A model generated the notes under the pieces. The model had not been told where the DNA came from. It saw nothing but the letters and a program-made list of their open reading frames with translations, and did not search any database. This document shows, one piece after another, positions 8,220 through 14,779 of a stretch of DNA of 22,555 nucleotides (positions are counted from its first letter, which is position 1; every line of letters begins with the position of its first letter). Both the position numbers and the translations under genes were made by a program. This stretch comes from Gammaproteobacteria bacterium (lineage in GTDB: Bacteria; Pseudomonadota; Gammaproteobacteria; Pseudomonadales; Litorivicinaceae): contig PBDH01000011.1 of assembly GCA_002717305.1 (NCBI GenBank), positions 7,526-30,080 of the forward strand, given 5' to 3'.

Positions 8220-9677
8220 TCAGACAGGTGGTTGATGATCTAACCAGGTCGCAAATCGTTGCAACTGCTCTGTCTGATGGGGCTCGAGATCTCCTCGCTG
8301 ACTTAGCTCGAGTAATTCATCTTCGATCCGCTTCACGGAGGTTTTGAGATTTCCAACTCCCGTGAATTTATCCCTTCGGGTTTTTTGCCAGCGTCGCCAT
8401 TCCGCCTGTGTAAGCGAGTATGAAAAGTTTCGCGCACGGTAACGGAACAGAAGTTCTCCGTATCTGGAATCATCAAAAATAGGGCCAACCTGAGCTAGTG
8501 CCTCAGGATCCATGAGTGGTAACTCGGCTAACAGGTCCTTATCGGCCGTCGATAGAAAGCCGCCGGTATACAATGCAAAGTCGACATCATCTGGCATCGC
8601 CTGTGGTTCTTCTCGAAGCACCCTGAGCGCTAGTTGGTACAATTGTTTAAACGCTGGTGAATCCTGAATATGGTGCCAGATATCTAGGTGCCGATTTTGT
8701 ATGGCTTCATCGCGACCAAATGCTTGGAGTCTAGCCTTCACCTCCGGTTCCAATGTAGCCCGGCGAAACAGCATAGGTTGTGAGTTAATTCGGACAGTAT
8801 GCAACCCAAACTCCCCCGCCTGTCTCTTCAAATCAATAGCGGAGCGGTCCGCGGACTCAGCTAGTGAGCTTAATCCGTCCATTAACACTTCTGGCTCATT
8901 TTTGAGATCAAATGCGACATAGTCATTTGAACGCTCAGACAACCGGAATGGTATCCAAAGATCGCGCGTAAATCCTTGCTCCCATCCCGCAAACGGCGTG
9001 ACCTCCAAGAGACCCTCACTACGTCCATCTGCCCGAATCTGATCAGTCACAAAATGCTTATCGATCCGCTTCAGACACGCAGAGAAGAAATCAGCGTCAT
9101 GATGCGCCAGCTGACGCGCGAGTCGCGCGGTTACCGCCACATCTGAAGATGCGTCGTGCGCCCTCTTTAAATCCTGATCTAGCCGATTTAGTGGGCCAAT
9201 ACGGTCAAGCTTAAAACGGGGCCGTCCGTCATGATCTTCTGGCCAACGTATCGCTTGGGGAGACATTACGAAATAACTTAAAACAACGGGATAGAGATCT
9301 AGACGAGCGCGACCGTCTTTGTACTGCCAAGCATAGGGATCCCGCAATGATCGATAAAAGATGTGTTGAGTAAACCTATCATCAAAGGCTCGCGAGTTGT
9401 ATCCAGCGACCACTGTCTTAGGAGCTATCAACTCATCCAGATGATTCGCTAGCTCGGCTTCGGAAATACCGTCACGTTGATGGACTTCCGGAAGGATCTG
9501 GTGGACCAGCATCGCCCCTGGAGACGGAAGTACGTCATCTGGTAATCGCACCAGTGATGACCGGGAATCGTCATGTGGTTCCATCCCTGGATCCGTGAAC
9601 TGCCAACCCAATTGGACCGGCCGATCCGCGGCCACGTCCCTGCCCGACGTCTCGTAATCGTACCAAAGGATCTGCAT
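8220..9677 (-). CDS. sbcB: exodeoxyribonuclease I (ExoI, SbcB)
   Basis: Protein of 485 residues (E. coli ExoI 475). ExoI digests single-stranded DNA 3' to 5' in recombination and mismatch repair. The DEDDh exonuclease site is visible: D7 and E9 in YDYETSG, the acidic pair D99/D100 in RAFDDRF, then H174 and D179 in AHDASSD, matching E. coli D15, E17, D108, H181 and D186. FYRSLRDPYAWQY is a strong family mark. An SH3-like and C-terminal helical region follow as in ExoI (FAGWEQGFTRDLWIPF; FRYRARNF). Start ATG at 9677, one base after the minE stop, makes it the last gene of a minCDE-sbcB transcription unit. The link is probably only shared transcription. Confidence 0.96.
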   Translation of the reverse strand: MQILWYDYETSGRDVAADRPVQLGWQFTDPGMEPHDDSRSSLVRLPDDVLPSPGAMLVHQILPEVHQRDGISEAELANHLDELIAPKTVVAGYNSRAFDDRFTQHIFYRSLRDPYAWQYKDGRARLDLYPVVLSYFVMSPQAIRWPEDHDGRPRFKLDRIGPLNRLDQDLKRAHDASSDVAVTARLARQLAHHDADFFSACLKRIDKHFVTDQIRADGRSEGLLEVTPFAGWEQGFTRDLWIPFRLSERSNDYVAFDLKNEPEVLMDGLSSLAESADRSAIDLKRQAGEFGLHTVRINSQPMLFRRATLEPEVKARLQAFGRDEAIQNRHLDIWHHIQDSPAFKQLYQLALRVLREEPQAMPDDVDFALYTGGFLSTADKDLLAELPLMDPEALAQVGPIFDDSRYGELLFRYRARNFSYSLTQAEWRRWQKTRRDKFTGVGNLKTSVKRIEDELLELSQRGDLEPHQTEQLQRFATWLDHQPPV

Positions 9678-9678
9678 T

Positions 9679-9930
9679 CTACTTCTCAGGTAACGTCACG
9701 TTCAACTCCAAAACAGATGCGTCACCCTCGCGGTCCAAACGGATTGAGACCTGATCATCGCGGACCGCAACATATTTTTTTACTACGTCTAGAATTTCAC
9801 GTTGCAAATCAGGCAAGAAGTCGGGGCCCAGTCGATTCTGACGTTCGTGTGAAATCAATATTTGTAACCGCTCCCTTGCGGCGGCGGCTGACGACTTTTT
9901 TTCCCTTCCGAATAGCCCAAATATCGACAT
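9679..9930 (-). CDS. minE: cell division topological specificity factor MinE
   Basis: Protein of 83 residues, usual for MinE (E. coli 88). The N-terminal membrane-targeting segment MSIFGLFGREKKSS is followed by ARERLQILISHER, the region that contacts MinD and stimulates its ATPase. A C-terminal dimerisation part contains LQREILDVVKKYV. MinE drives pole-to-pole oscillation of MinCD so that FtsZ assembles at mid-cell. Its ATG shares a base with the minD stop (TAATG), and the sbcB start follows one base after its TAG. Confidence 0.97.
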   Translation of the reverse strand: MSIFGLFGREKKSSAAAARERLQILISHERQNRLGPDFLPDLQREILDVVKKYVAVRDDQVSIRLDREGDASVLELNVTLPEK

Positions 9931-10745
9931 TAGTCACCCCCACCAAGAAACCGACTCAACAAACCTTGTTTTTTGGGTGTCACGAATCGAAGAGGGCGAT
10001 CTTCGCCAAGAAAACGAGCCACCGCGTCGCTGTAGGCCATTCCCGCATCTGACTCGGCATCAAGAATAACGGGGAATCCAGTATTTGAGGCCTTCAGCAC
10101 CGCTTTAGACTCAGGAATTACACCGATGAGTTTCACAGCCAAAATATCGCAGACATCTTCTTTTGAGAGCATCTCACCATGATCGACACGCACGGGGTCA
10201 TATCTCGTAATCAAAAGGTGCTCGTTAACCTTACCGCCCTCCTTGGCGCGCTTCGACTTCGATTGCAGAATGCCAAGGATACGATCTGAGTCACGCACGG
10301 ATGAAACTTCTGGATTCGTAACGATCACCGCATGATCTGCAAAATGCAGGGCCATCGTTGCGCCTCTTTCGATGCCCGCCGGCGAATCACAAACGATATA
10401 TTCAAAACTCATATCAGTTAAATCCTTAATCACCTGACCGACACCGTCCTCAGTTAATGCGTCCTTATCTTTCGTCTGGCTTGCAGCCAAGATTGATAAC
10501 TGCTCCAGACGCTTATCCTGTATCAGGGCCTGATTTAAAGTCGCTTCGCCAGAGATTACGCTTACGAAATCGAAAACTACGCGACGCTCGACGCCCATAA
10601 CGAGGTCGAGATTTCGAAGCCCAACATCAAAATCAATCACCGCAGTTTTATGTCCTGCTTGAGCCAGCCCAGCGGCAATTGCTGCGGACGAGGTAGTTTT
10701 CCCAACCCCACCTTTACCTGAGGTTACAGTGACAACGATAGCCAA
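9930..10745 (-). CDS. minD: septum site-determining ATPase MinD
   Basis: Protein of 271 residues (E. coli 270). The deviant Walker A GKGGVGKT is at residues 10-17, with K11 as the signature lysine and K16 as the P-loop lysine. DFDVGLRNLDL and CDSPAGIERGA are the switch and Walker B-type regions. The C-terminal amphipathic helix (KKQGLLSRFLGG) is the membrane-targeting sequence. MinD-ATP binds the inner membrane, recruits MinC, and is released by MinE. It lies 11 bases after minC and overlaps minE, so minC-minD-minE are cotranscribed. Confidence 0.98.
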   Translation of the reverse strand: MAIVVTVTSGKGGVGKTTSSAAIAAGLAQAGHKTAVIDFDVGLRNLDLVMGVERRVVFDFVSVISGEATLNQALIQDKRLEQLSILAASQTKDKDALTEDGVGQVIKDLTDMSFEYIVCDSPAGIERGATMALHFADHAVIVTNPEVSSVRDSDRILGILQSKSKRAKEGGKVNEHLLITRYDPVRVDHGEMLSKEDVCDILAVKLIGVIPESKAVLKASNTGFPVILDAESDAGMAYSDAVARFLGEDRPLRFVTPKKQGLLSRFLGGGD

Positions 10746-10756
10746 CTTATTCTCCT

Positions 10757-11440
10757 TTATCCCATAGAAGTAAATGCCAATATTTGTGCATTCGCGTCTA
10801 ATCTCACCCGCACTCTAGCAGACCAAAGATCGCGAGGTATCTGATCAGGTCCGCAATAAGTACCCGCAATCGAAACTAGTTCAGGCTCGAACGTGACACA
10901 AAATATTTCGGCACCAGTCTGACCACCAACGCCGGCGGCAACGCGACCACGTAGGCGACCATACACATGAACATGTCCATCTGCCATGATCTCGGCGCCC
11001 TCACTCACCTGACCAATCACCACCAAATCGCGGTCTTTGGCGTAAATTTGTACACCCGACCGGACGGGGCCTTCCATAACCAAAGCCTTTTCTCGTACTG
11101 AACCGTCCGCTATCTGGCAGGGATCTGATTCTGACTCTGCGCTGCTAGTGTTGGATGACAACCAAGGCAATCCCAGAGTAGCGGCGGCAACGCGATGACA
11201 AGGGTCTCCGGTTAAGCCAATCAACCCAACCCCTAATCGACCCAAGGTATCGGCCGCTTGCCGAATATCCTCGGTCCGGTGCTCAACCGACGGCCTCAAA
11301 ATAATCGAGATTTCCTGCATCAGAGAGGGCGCCATCTCACGCTGCCCTCTTAGCCAATTCTCGAGAGATTCGCTATCTTTCGGCCATTCAAGTGTCATCA
11401 CGTTGTAACGGTTCAAACGAATTTGGGGTACTGGCCTCAT
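10757..11440 (-). CDS. minC: septum site-determining protein MinC
   Basis: Protein of 227 residues (E. coli 231). The N-terminal FtsZ-inhibiting domain spans about residues 1-100, then an acidic Ser-rich linker (about 108-120), then the C-terminal beta-helix that binds MinD (RSGVQIYAKDRDLVVIGQVS, then ADGHVHVYGRLRGRVAAG). With MinD it blocks FtsZ rings at the poles. First gene of minCDE-sbcB. Start ATG at 11440 with a GTGGTGA site four bases upstream. The 86 bases between it and the tRNA must hold its promoter; none was clear on the minus strand. Confidence 0.95.
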   Translation of the reverse strand: MRPVPQIRLNRYNVMTLEWPKDSESLENWLRGQREMAPSLMQEISIILRPSVEHRTEDIRQAADTLGRLGVGLIGLTGDPCHRVAAATLGLPWLSSNTSSAESESDPCQIADGSVREKALVMEGPVRSGVQIYAKDRDLVVIGQVSEGAEIMADGHVHVYGRLRGRVAAGVGGQTGAEIFCVTFEPELVSIAGTYCGPDQIPRDLWSARVRVRLDANAQILAFTSMG

Positions 11441-11485
11441 TTATTCACCACGTTAAAAAAATAGTTCATGTTGCCCGAGGTTCAC

Positions 11486-11514
11486 TTGACGAAACAACTG
11501 CCGTTATTTAAAGT
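11486..11514 (+). promoter_or_regulatory. sigma70-type promoter of the initiator tRNA gene
   Basis: TTGACG (11486-11491, 5 of 6 matches to the -35 consensus), a 17-base spacer, then TAAAGT (11509-11514, 4 of 6 to the -10). The discriminator that follows is G/C-rich (ACGCGG), typical of stable RNA promoters under stringent control. The mature tRNA begins 12 bases after the -10 box. Confidence 0.75.
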
Positions 11515-11526
11515 ACGCGGCTCGAT

Positions 11527-11581
<55 letters not shown>

Positions 11582-11603
<22 letters not shown>

Positions 11604-11938
11604 TTAGTGCTCGTAATTTTCTCGTCAACATGCCTGACCAGCTCAGCAAGCCGGGGATCGATGTTTTTCCCCGCACCGGCCAACATCTCAATATACGGAT
11701 AAATAGAGCAATCCTCCGGTAGTTCATCATCCTGTTCGAGAAGCTCTCGCATTCGCCCCAAGAAAATAAACTGTAACCACTGCTCAATTTCGAGCGTGTC
11801 ATAGCAAAAGGGCAGCGTGCTGGACAGCGATTCGGCGCTGGGCCGCTTGTCTGACCATAAGCCCAACTCCCTGAGGCCAAGCTCAAGCGAATTTAGGGCG
11901 TCTATAATTGCCGCAGTCTGTCGATTGATCAACGCCAA
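11582..11938 (-). CDS. yqcC: YqcC family protein (DUF446)
   Basis: Protein of 118 residues (E. coli YqcC 109). The core FCYDTLEIEQWLQFIFLGRM, then PYIEMLAG, matches the family pattern of PFFMDTMEPLEWLQWVLIPRM in E. coli. It is small, acidic, helical and of unknown function; in many gammaproteobacteria it lies beside the pseudouridine synthase truC, which is not seen here. The start is TTG at 11938, because a TGA precedes it in frame two codons upstream; a second TTG two codons later is an alternative. The ribosome-binding site is weak. The last eight codons (TNGSGERI and stop region) are the complement of the tRNA-fMet 3' end. Confidence 0.85.
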
Positions 11939-12013
11939 GACTCAGACTACGTTGAAAACAGTTTTCGAGTCGTCAGAGTGAGCATCAGAATCATACGATA
12001 CCCGATCCATTTT

Positions 12014-12976
12014 TCACTTCTTCGACGACAAGGCTAGATTCACCCTGCCATCAAGATCAATAATCCGCTGTGTCAGTTGTTTGCGACTTGCATCCACGGC
12101 TTCAATGATCTGCTGTTGCTGGGATACCTGCTGTGACAGGCGGTCCACCTCTTCAGACAAAACCTCTAGTCCCAATAGCGCATTATTAGCACTCGCAAGC
12201 TGAGTGAGTTTTTCATTAATACCTTCAATAGTTAGTTGCATGTCTTTAACATTTAACTCATTCGCCCCTTGACCTGTGTCGATCTGCTTTATCTGCGCTT
12301 CAAGATCAGATGACAGTTGTTTAACGGCTCTTACTTCTTCGTTCAAAGTGATTATGGCCTGTCTAGTGCCTGCGAACGCATCGACACGCGTCCGCTCCAT
12401 GTTGATTTGTTCGCTCAAGAGAGCGATTGACTCATCAAGATTAGCTTTCAGTGTTTTTGATTTTGTTTCCGACGCGTCAAATATGCGCTCGATCGTCTGA
12501 GCTTGCTTCGATGCATTCGCATCAGTCTTAGCGGCTTGTTGCTTTAGGTTTTCCACCTGCTCAGCCAGAGAATTAAAGTCGGAATTGATGTCAGACTGTA
12601 ATCGCGATTCCACAGACTGTACCATCTTTCGCATCTGCGCGTCCGACTGAGCGAGCTCGCCAATACCCTGTGTTTGTGCTTTGTTTAATCGTCGTATCGT
12701 TGCCTCGAGATCCTCGGCCTGCGTCTCTGCTTTCGCTAGCGCAGCTTGGTAACGGCCAGCTTCTTCCAAGCCAAAAAAAGCCGTACCAAAGGACACACAC
12801 AAACTCGCCAGTACAAACAACCATAACAACCAGATAGAACCCGATTTCGCAACGTTCTCAGACCTGGCCGGCCGTTGCAATGCCGATTTAGATTGATTCC
12901 CAACTGGTTCATTTGGCAAAGCGATCGAGACAGAAGTTGTCAAGTTATCGTCAAATTTAGGTTCTTTACGCGTCAT
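12014..12976 (-). CDS. unrecognised single-pass membrane coiled-coil protein
   Basis: Protein of 320 residues that I do not recognise. A polar, Ser/Pro-containing N-terminal tail (1-45) is followed by one hydrophobic segment (about 48-70, IWLLWLFVLASLCVSFGTAF) and then about 240 residues of heptad-like, Ala/Gln/Glu/Lys-rich sequence to the end, nearly all predicted coiled coil. The layout suggests a short cytoplasmic tail and a long periplasmic rod, but topology is an inference. No enzymatic motif is present. The ATG at 12976 has a GGCGAG site just upstream. It is divergent from sodB, with 126 bases between. Remote likeness to other envelope coiled-coil proteins is compositional and does not prove homology. 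Confidence 0.8.
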   Translation of the reverse strand: MTRKEPKFDDNLTTSVSIALPNEPVGNQSKSALQRPARSENVAKSGSIWLLWLFVLASLCVSFGTAFFGLEEAGRYQAALAKAETQAEDLEATIRRLNKAQTQGIGELAQSDAQMRKMVQSVESRLQSDINSDFNSLAEQVENLKQQAAKTDANASKQAQTIERIFDASETKSKTLKANLDESIALLSEQINMERTRVDAFAGTRQAIITLNEEVRAVKQLSSDLEAQIKQIDTGQGANELNVKDMQLTIEGINEKLTQLASANNALLGLEVLSEEVDRLSQQVSQQQQIIEAVDASRKQLTQRIIDLDGRVNLALSSKK

Positions 12977-13102
12977 ATACTCGCCTTCTTGAGATTGAAG
13001 TGTACCGAATCCTTCAGCAAAACGAACCCACTAGTAACGAAAAGATTGATTTGTTCGAGGTAGACCCCAGATCTTCCCAACCAAAAGAGCTTGGAGGTCA
13101 CT

Positions 13103-13690
13103 ATGGCATTTAAATTGCCAGATTTGCCTTACGCGGAAAATGCCTTGGCGCCAAACATCTCGGAAGAAACAATAGAATTTCATTACGGCAAGCATCATAA
13201 AATGCATGTTGATAATTTAAATAATTTAATTATGAGCAGTGAGTTTGAAGGCAAGTCGTTAGAAGAAATCATTCAATTTTCATCAGGTAATATTTTTAAT
13301 CATGCTGCCGAAATGTGGAATCATTCATTTTATTGGCGCTGCATGACCCCGAACTCAAACATGATGCCCTCAGGAGCATTCTCTGACGCTATCGACCGAA
13401 CATTCGGATCATTCGACTACTTGAAAGAAGAATTCGCCCGGGCATCAGTCTCAATTTTCGGCTCTGGTTGGGGATGGCTAGTCCGGGCAAACGATGGAAC
13501 TTTAGAACTGATGTGTACTTCCGGAACGGGCAATCCAATGGTTGACAAGAAAATTCCATTGTTAACTTGTGACGTTTGGGAACACGCCTATTACCTCGAC
13601 TACAGGAATTCTCGTTTAGCGTATGTGAAAGCTTTTTTGGAGTTGGTTAATTGGGACTATGTTCAAGCGCAATTCGTAGAGAGCGCTTAG
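13103..13690 (+). CDS. sodB: iron-type superoxide dismutase, Fe/Mn family
   Basis: Cytoplasmic enzyme of 195 residues that disproportionates superoxide. FeSOD pattern MAFKLPDLPYAENALAP at the N-terminus. Metal ligands are H27 (FHYGKHH), H74 (WNHSFYW), and the Asp and His of DVWEHAYYLDYRN. The start at 13103 matches the family, with GGAGG at 13093-13097 five bases upstream; the frame is open four codons further, but that would swallow the ribosome-binding site. Oddities: residue 70 is Glu (GAA at 13310-13312) where E. coli FeSOD has the active-site Gln69, and the MnSOD Gln146 position appears to be Thr. Its 5' half is A/T-rich (35 G+C in 13201-13320) compared with 29 in 60 at 13381-13440. Converges on the sodX-sodN genes. 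Confidence 0.96.
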   Translation: MAFKLPDLPYAENALAPNISEETIEFHYGKHHKMHVDNLNNLIMSSEFEGKSLEEIIQFSSGNIFNHAAEMWNHSFYWRCMTPNSNMMPSGAFSDAIDRTFGSFDYLKEEFARASVSIFGSGWGWLVRANDGTLELMCTSGTGNPMVDKKIPLLTCDVWEHAYYLDYRNSRLAYVKAFLELVNWDYVQAQFVESA

Positions 13691-13753
13691 GCCTGAACAA
13701 ATCAATCTTTCGTGAGGTAACCAACAACGGTTGATAGTGACATTTAACCCTAG

Positions 13754-14110
13754 CTACGCCCGCAACCCTTGGATCTCATCATTTTTCAAAAATCTAAACC
13801 AACTACACCTGCTATCATCTCTCGACCGACGGGGGATAACAGCGACACCGACTCCGTCTATATCTTCCTTTTTTATATCCCCCAAATCGTTGGTTGAAGT
13901 AGACATTTTTGAAATGCCCGCCAATTTGACAGTTTCAGGAGTGACTGCGACAACTACCTTAACGATTCGGCCGAACTGCGGGTGTTTTACGGTTACAATG
14001 TATCCATTACGTATCTCTCCAGACCGTAACACTTTTCGCACTAGTAAATAATCGCCATCATGCACCAGGGGGCTCAAACTGCCACCGCATATGCGTACGA
14101 TTCTAATCAC
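13754..14110 (-). CDS. sodX: S24/S26-type peptidase, probable NiSOD maturation protease (SodX-like)
   Basis: Protein of 118 residues with the signal-peptidase-like catalytic core: GGSLSP with the presumed nucleophile S11, then DGDYLLV, then VKHP and GRIVKVVVA with the presumed general base K51. The later segment KLAGISKMSTSTNDLG and IDGVGVAVI resembles the box that follows in SodX and LexA-like proteases. There is no membrane segment, unlike ordinary signal peptidase I. It lies 10 bases after sodN, so it is the expected protease that removes the NiSOD leader to free His1. Start GTG at 14110 with no clear ribosome-binding site and no other in-frame start before a TAG; coupling to sodN translation is likely. 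The role is assigned from context plus catalytic motifs. Confidence 0.85.
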   Translation of the reverse strand: MIRIVRICGGSLSPLVHDGDYLLVRKVLRSGEIRNGYIVTVKHPQFGRIVKVVVAVTPETVKLAGISKMSTSTNDLGDIKKEDIDGVGVAVIPRRSRDDSRCSWFRFLKNDEIQGLRA

Positions 14111-14120
14111 GTAGCTTGTG

Positions 14121-14612
14121 TCACAGCACTGGGTAAACCATGTCTAGATTAGGTGGATACGGGCATATCTTCTTCTCAACTGAGACAGCCTTCGTATCCC
14201 AAAACGCCGCCGCGAATTCGTTGACCAGATCAACGAGCTCAAGGGCGTTACTTCGATGAGTCGACTGTTTACAGGCACTGGCTTTCATCATAATGTTGTG
14301 AACCAAACTGTGTACTTCCGGATACTTTTCAAATTGAGCAGCTTTGAAATAGTCTCCCCAAATCGTTCGGATTTCTGTCTTTACTTTCTCAGCTTCTTCT
14401 TCTTTCCGAACAACACAGCGCGTAACGAGGTTCAAAGCTTCATGGCTACCCACGTCCATTTCATTTTCGGCGATGATATCAATCAATCTAACCACTGACA
14501 GCGCAGCAATTTGAGAAATAATAGGGTCATAAATTTTGCAAGGAATATCACAATGAGCGGAATATTTCTCAAAGTGAACCAATTCGTCAATTCTACTAAA
14601 AAATCGATGCAT
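14121..14612 (-). CDS. sodN: nickel-dependent superoxide dismutase precursor
   Basis: Protein of 163 residues. A 19-residue leader (MHRFFSRIDELVHFEKYSA) precedes the nickel hook HCDIPCKIYDP, whose His1, Cys2 and Cys6 bind nickel after leader removal. The four-helix bundle mark WGDYFKAAQFEKYPEVHSL and the later FAAAFWDTKA match Streptomyces NiSOD. The mature form would be about 144 residues against 117 there, through an inserted stretch after helix 1 and a C-terminal tail (about 18-20 residues). The usual Gly after Cys6 is Lys, and Streptomyces E17 and R47 align by eye with Ala and Glu. AGGAGAG at 14620-14626 serves ATG 14612; a GTG one codon earlier (14615) is an alternative. First gene of sodN-sodX. 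Confidence 0.93.
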   Translation of the reverse strand: MHRFFSRIDELVHFEKYSAHCDIPCKIYDPIISQIAALSVVRLIDIIAENEMDVGSHEALNLVTRCVVRKEEEAEKVKTEIRTIWGDYFKAAQFEKYPEVHSLVHNIMMKASACKQSTHRSNALELVDLVNEFAAAFWDTKAVSVEKKICPYPPNLDMVYPVL

Positions 14613-14653
14613 CACATATCTCTCCTACCATGCCACACCTTTTGTCTAAATGT

Positions 14654-14672
14654 GCCGTTACTTTATGACGGC
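14654..14672. promoter_or_regulatory. inverted repeat in the sodN 5' region
   Basis: GCCGT (14654-14658) and ACGGC (14668-14672) form a 5-base inverted repeat around a nine-base centre, about 40 bases before the sodN start. It could be an operator or a leader hairpin. No known nickel-regulator site was recognised. Positional evidence only. Confidence 0.3.
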
Positions 14673-14701
14673 TCATCACCTACTGTAGCCGCATCCTGAA
14701 T

Positions 14702-14717
14702 TCGCTACAATCGCTAC
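14702..14717. repeat. short direct repeat TCGCTAC upstream of sodN
   Basis: TCGCTAC occurs twice with a nine-base period (14702-14708 and 14711-14717) in the gap between sodN and groEL, about 95 bases before the sodN start. It may be a regulator half-site pair, or chance. It lies outside the groEL terminator. Confidence 0.35.
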
Positions 14718-14734
14718 GACATCAAGCTTTAATT

Positions 14735-14769
14735 AAGAAAAAGAAGGGTCTGAGTAGTAGCCCAGACCC
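14735..14769 (-). terminator. rho-independent terminator of groES-groEL
   Basis: On the minus strand GGGTCTG (14769-14763) pairs perfectly with CAGACCC (14752-14746) across a ten-base loop, followed by TTCTTTTTCTTAATT. It lies 11 bases after the groEL stop. The sodN-sodX genes read in the same direction and start beyond it, so it separates the two units. Confidence 0.85.
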
Positions 14770-14779
14770 ATCCCTAGGA

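Noticed and set aside
13691..13753. Possible terminator between sodB and sodX
   Set aside because: Only a four-base stem (AACC/GGTT) without a T run could be found.
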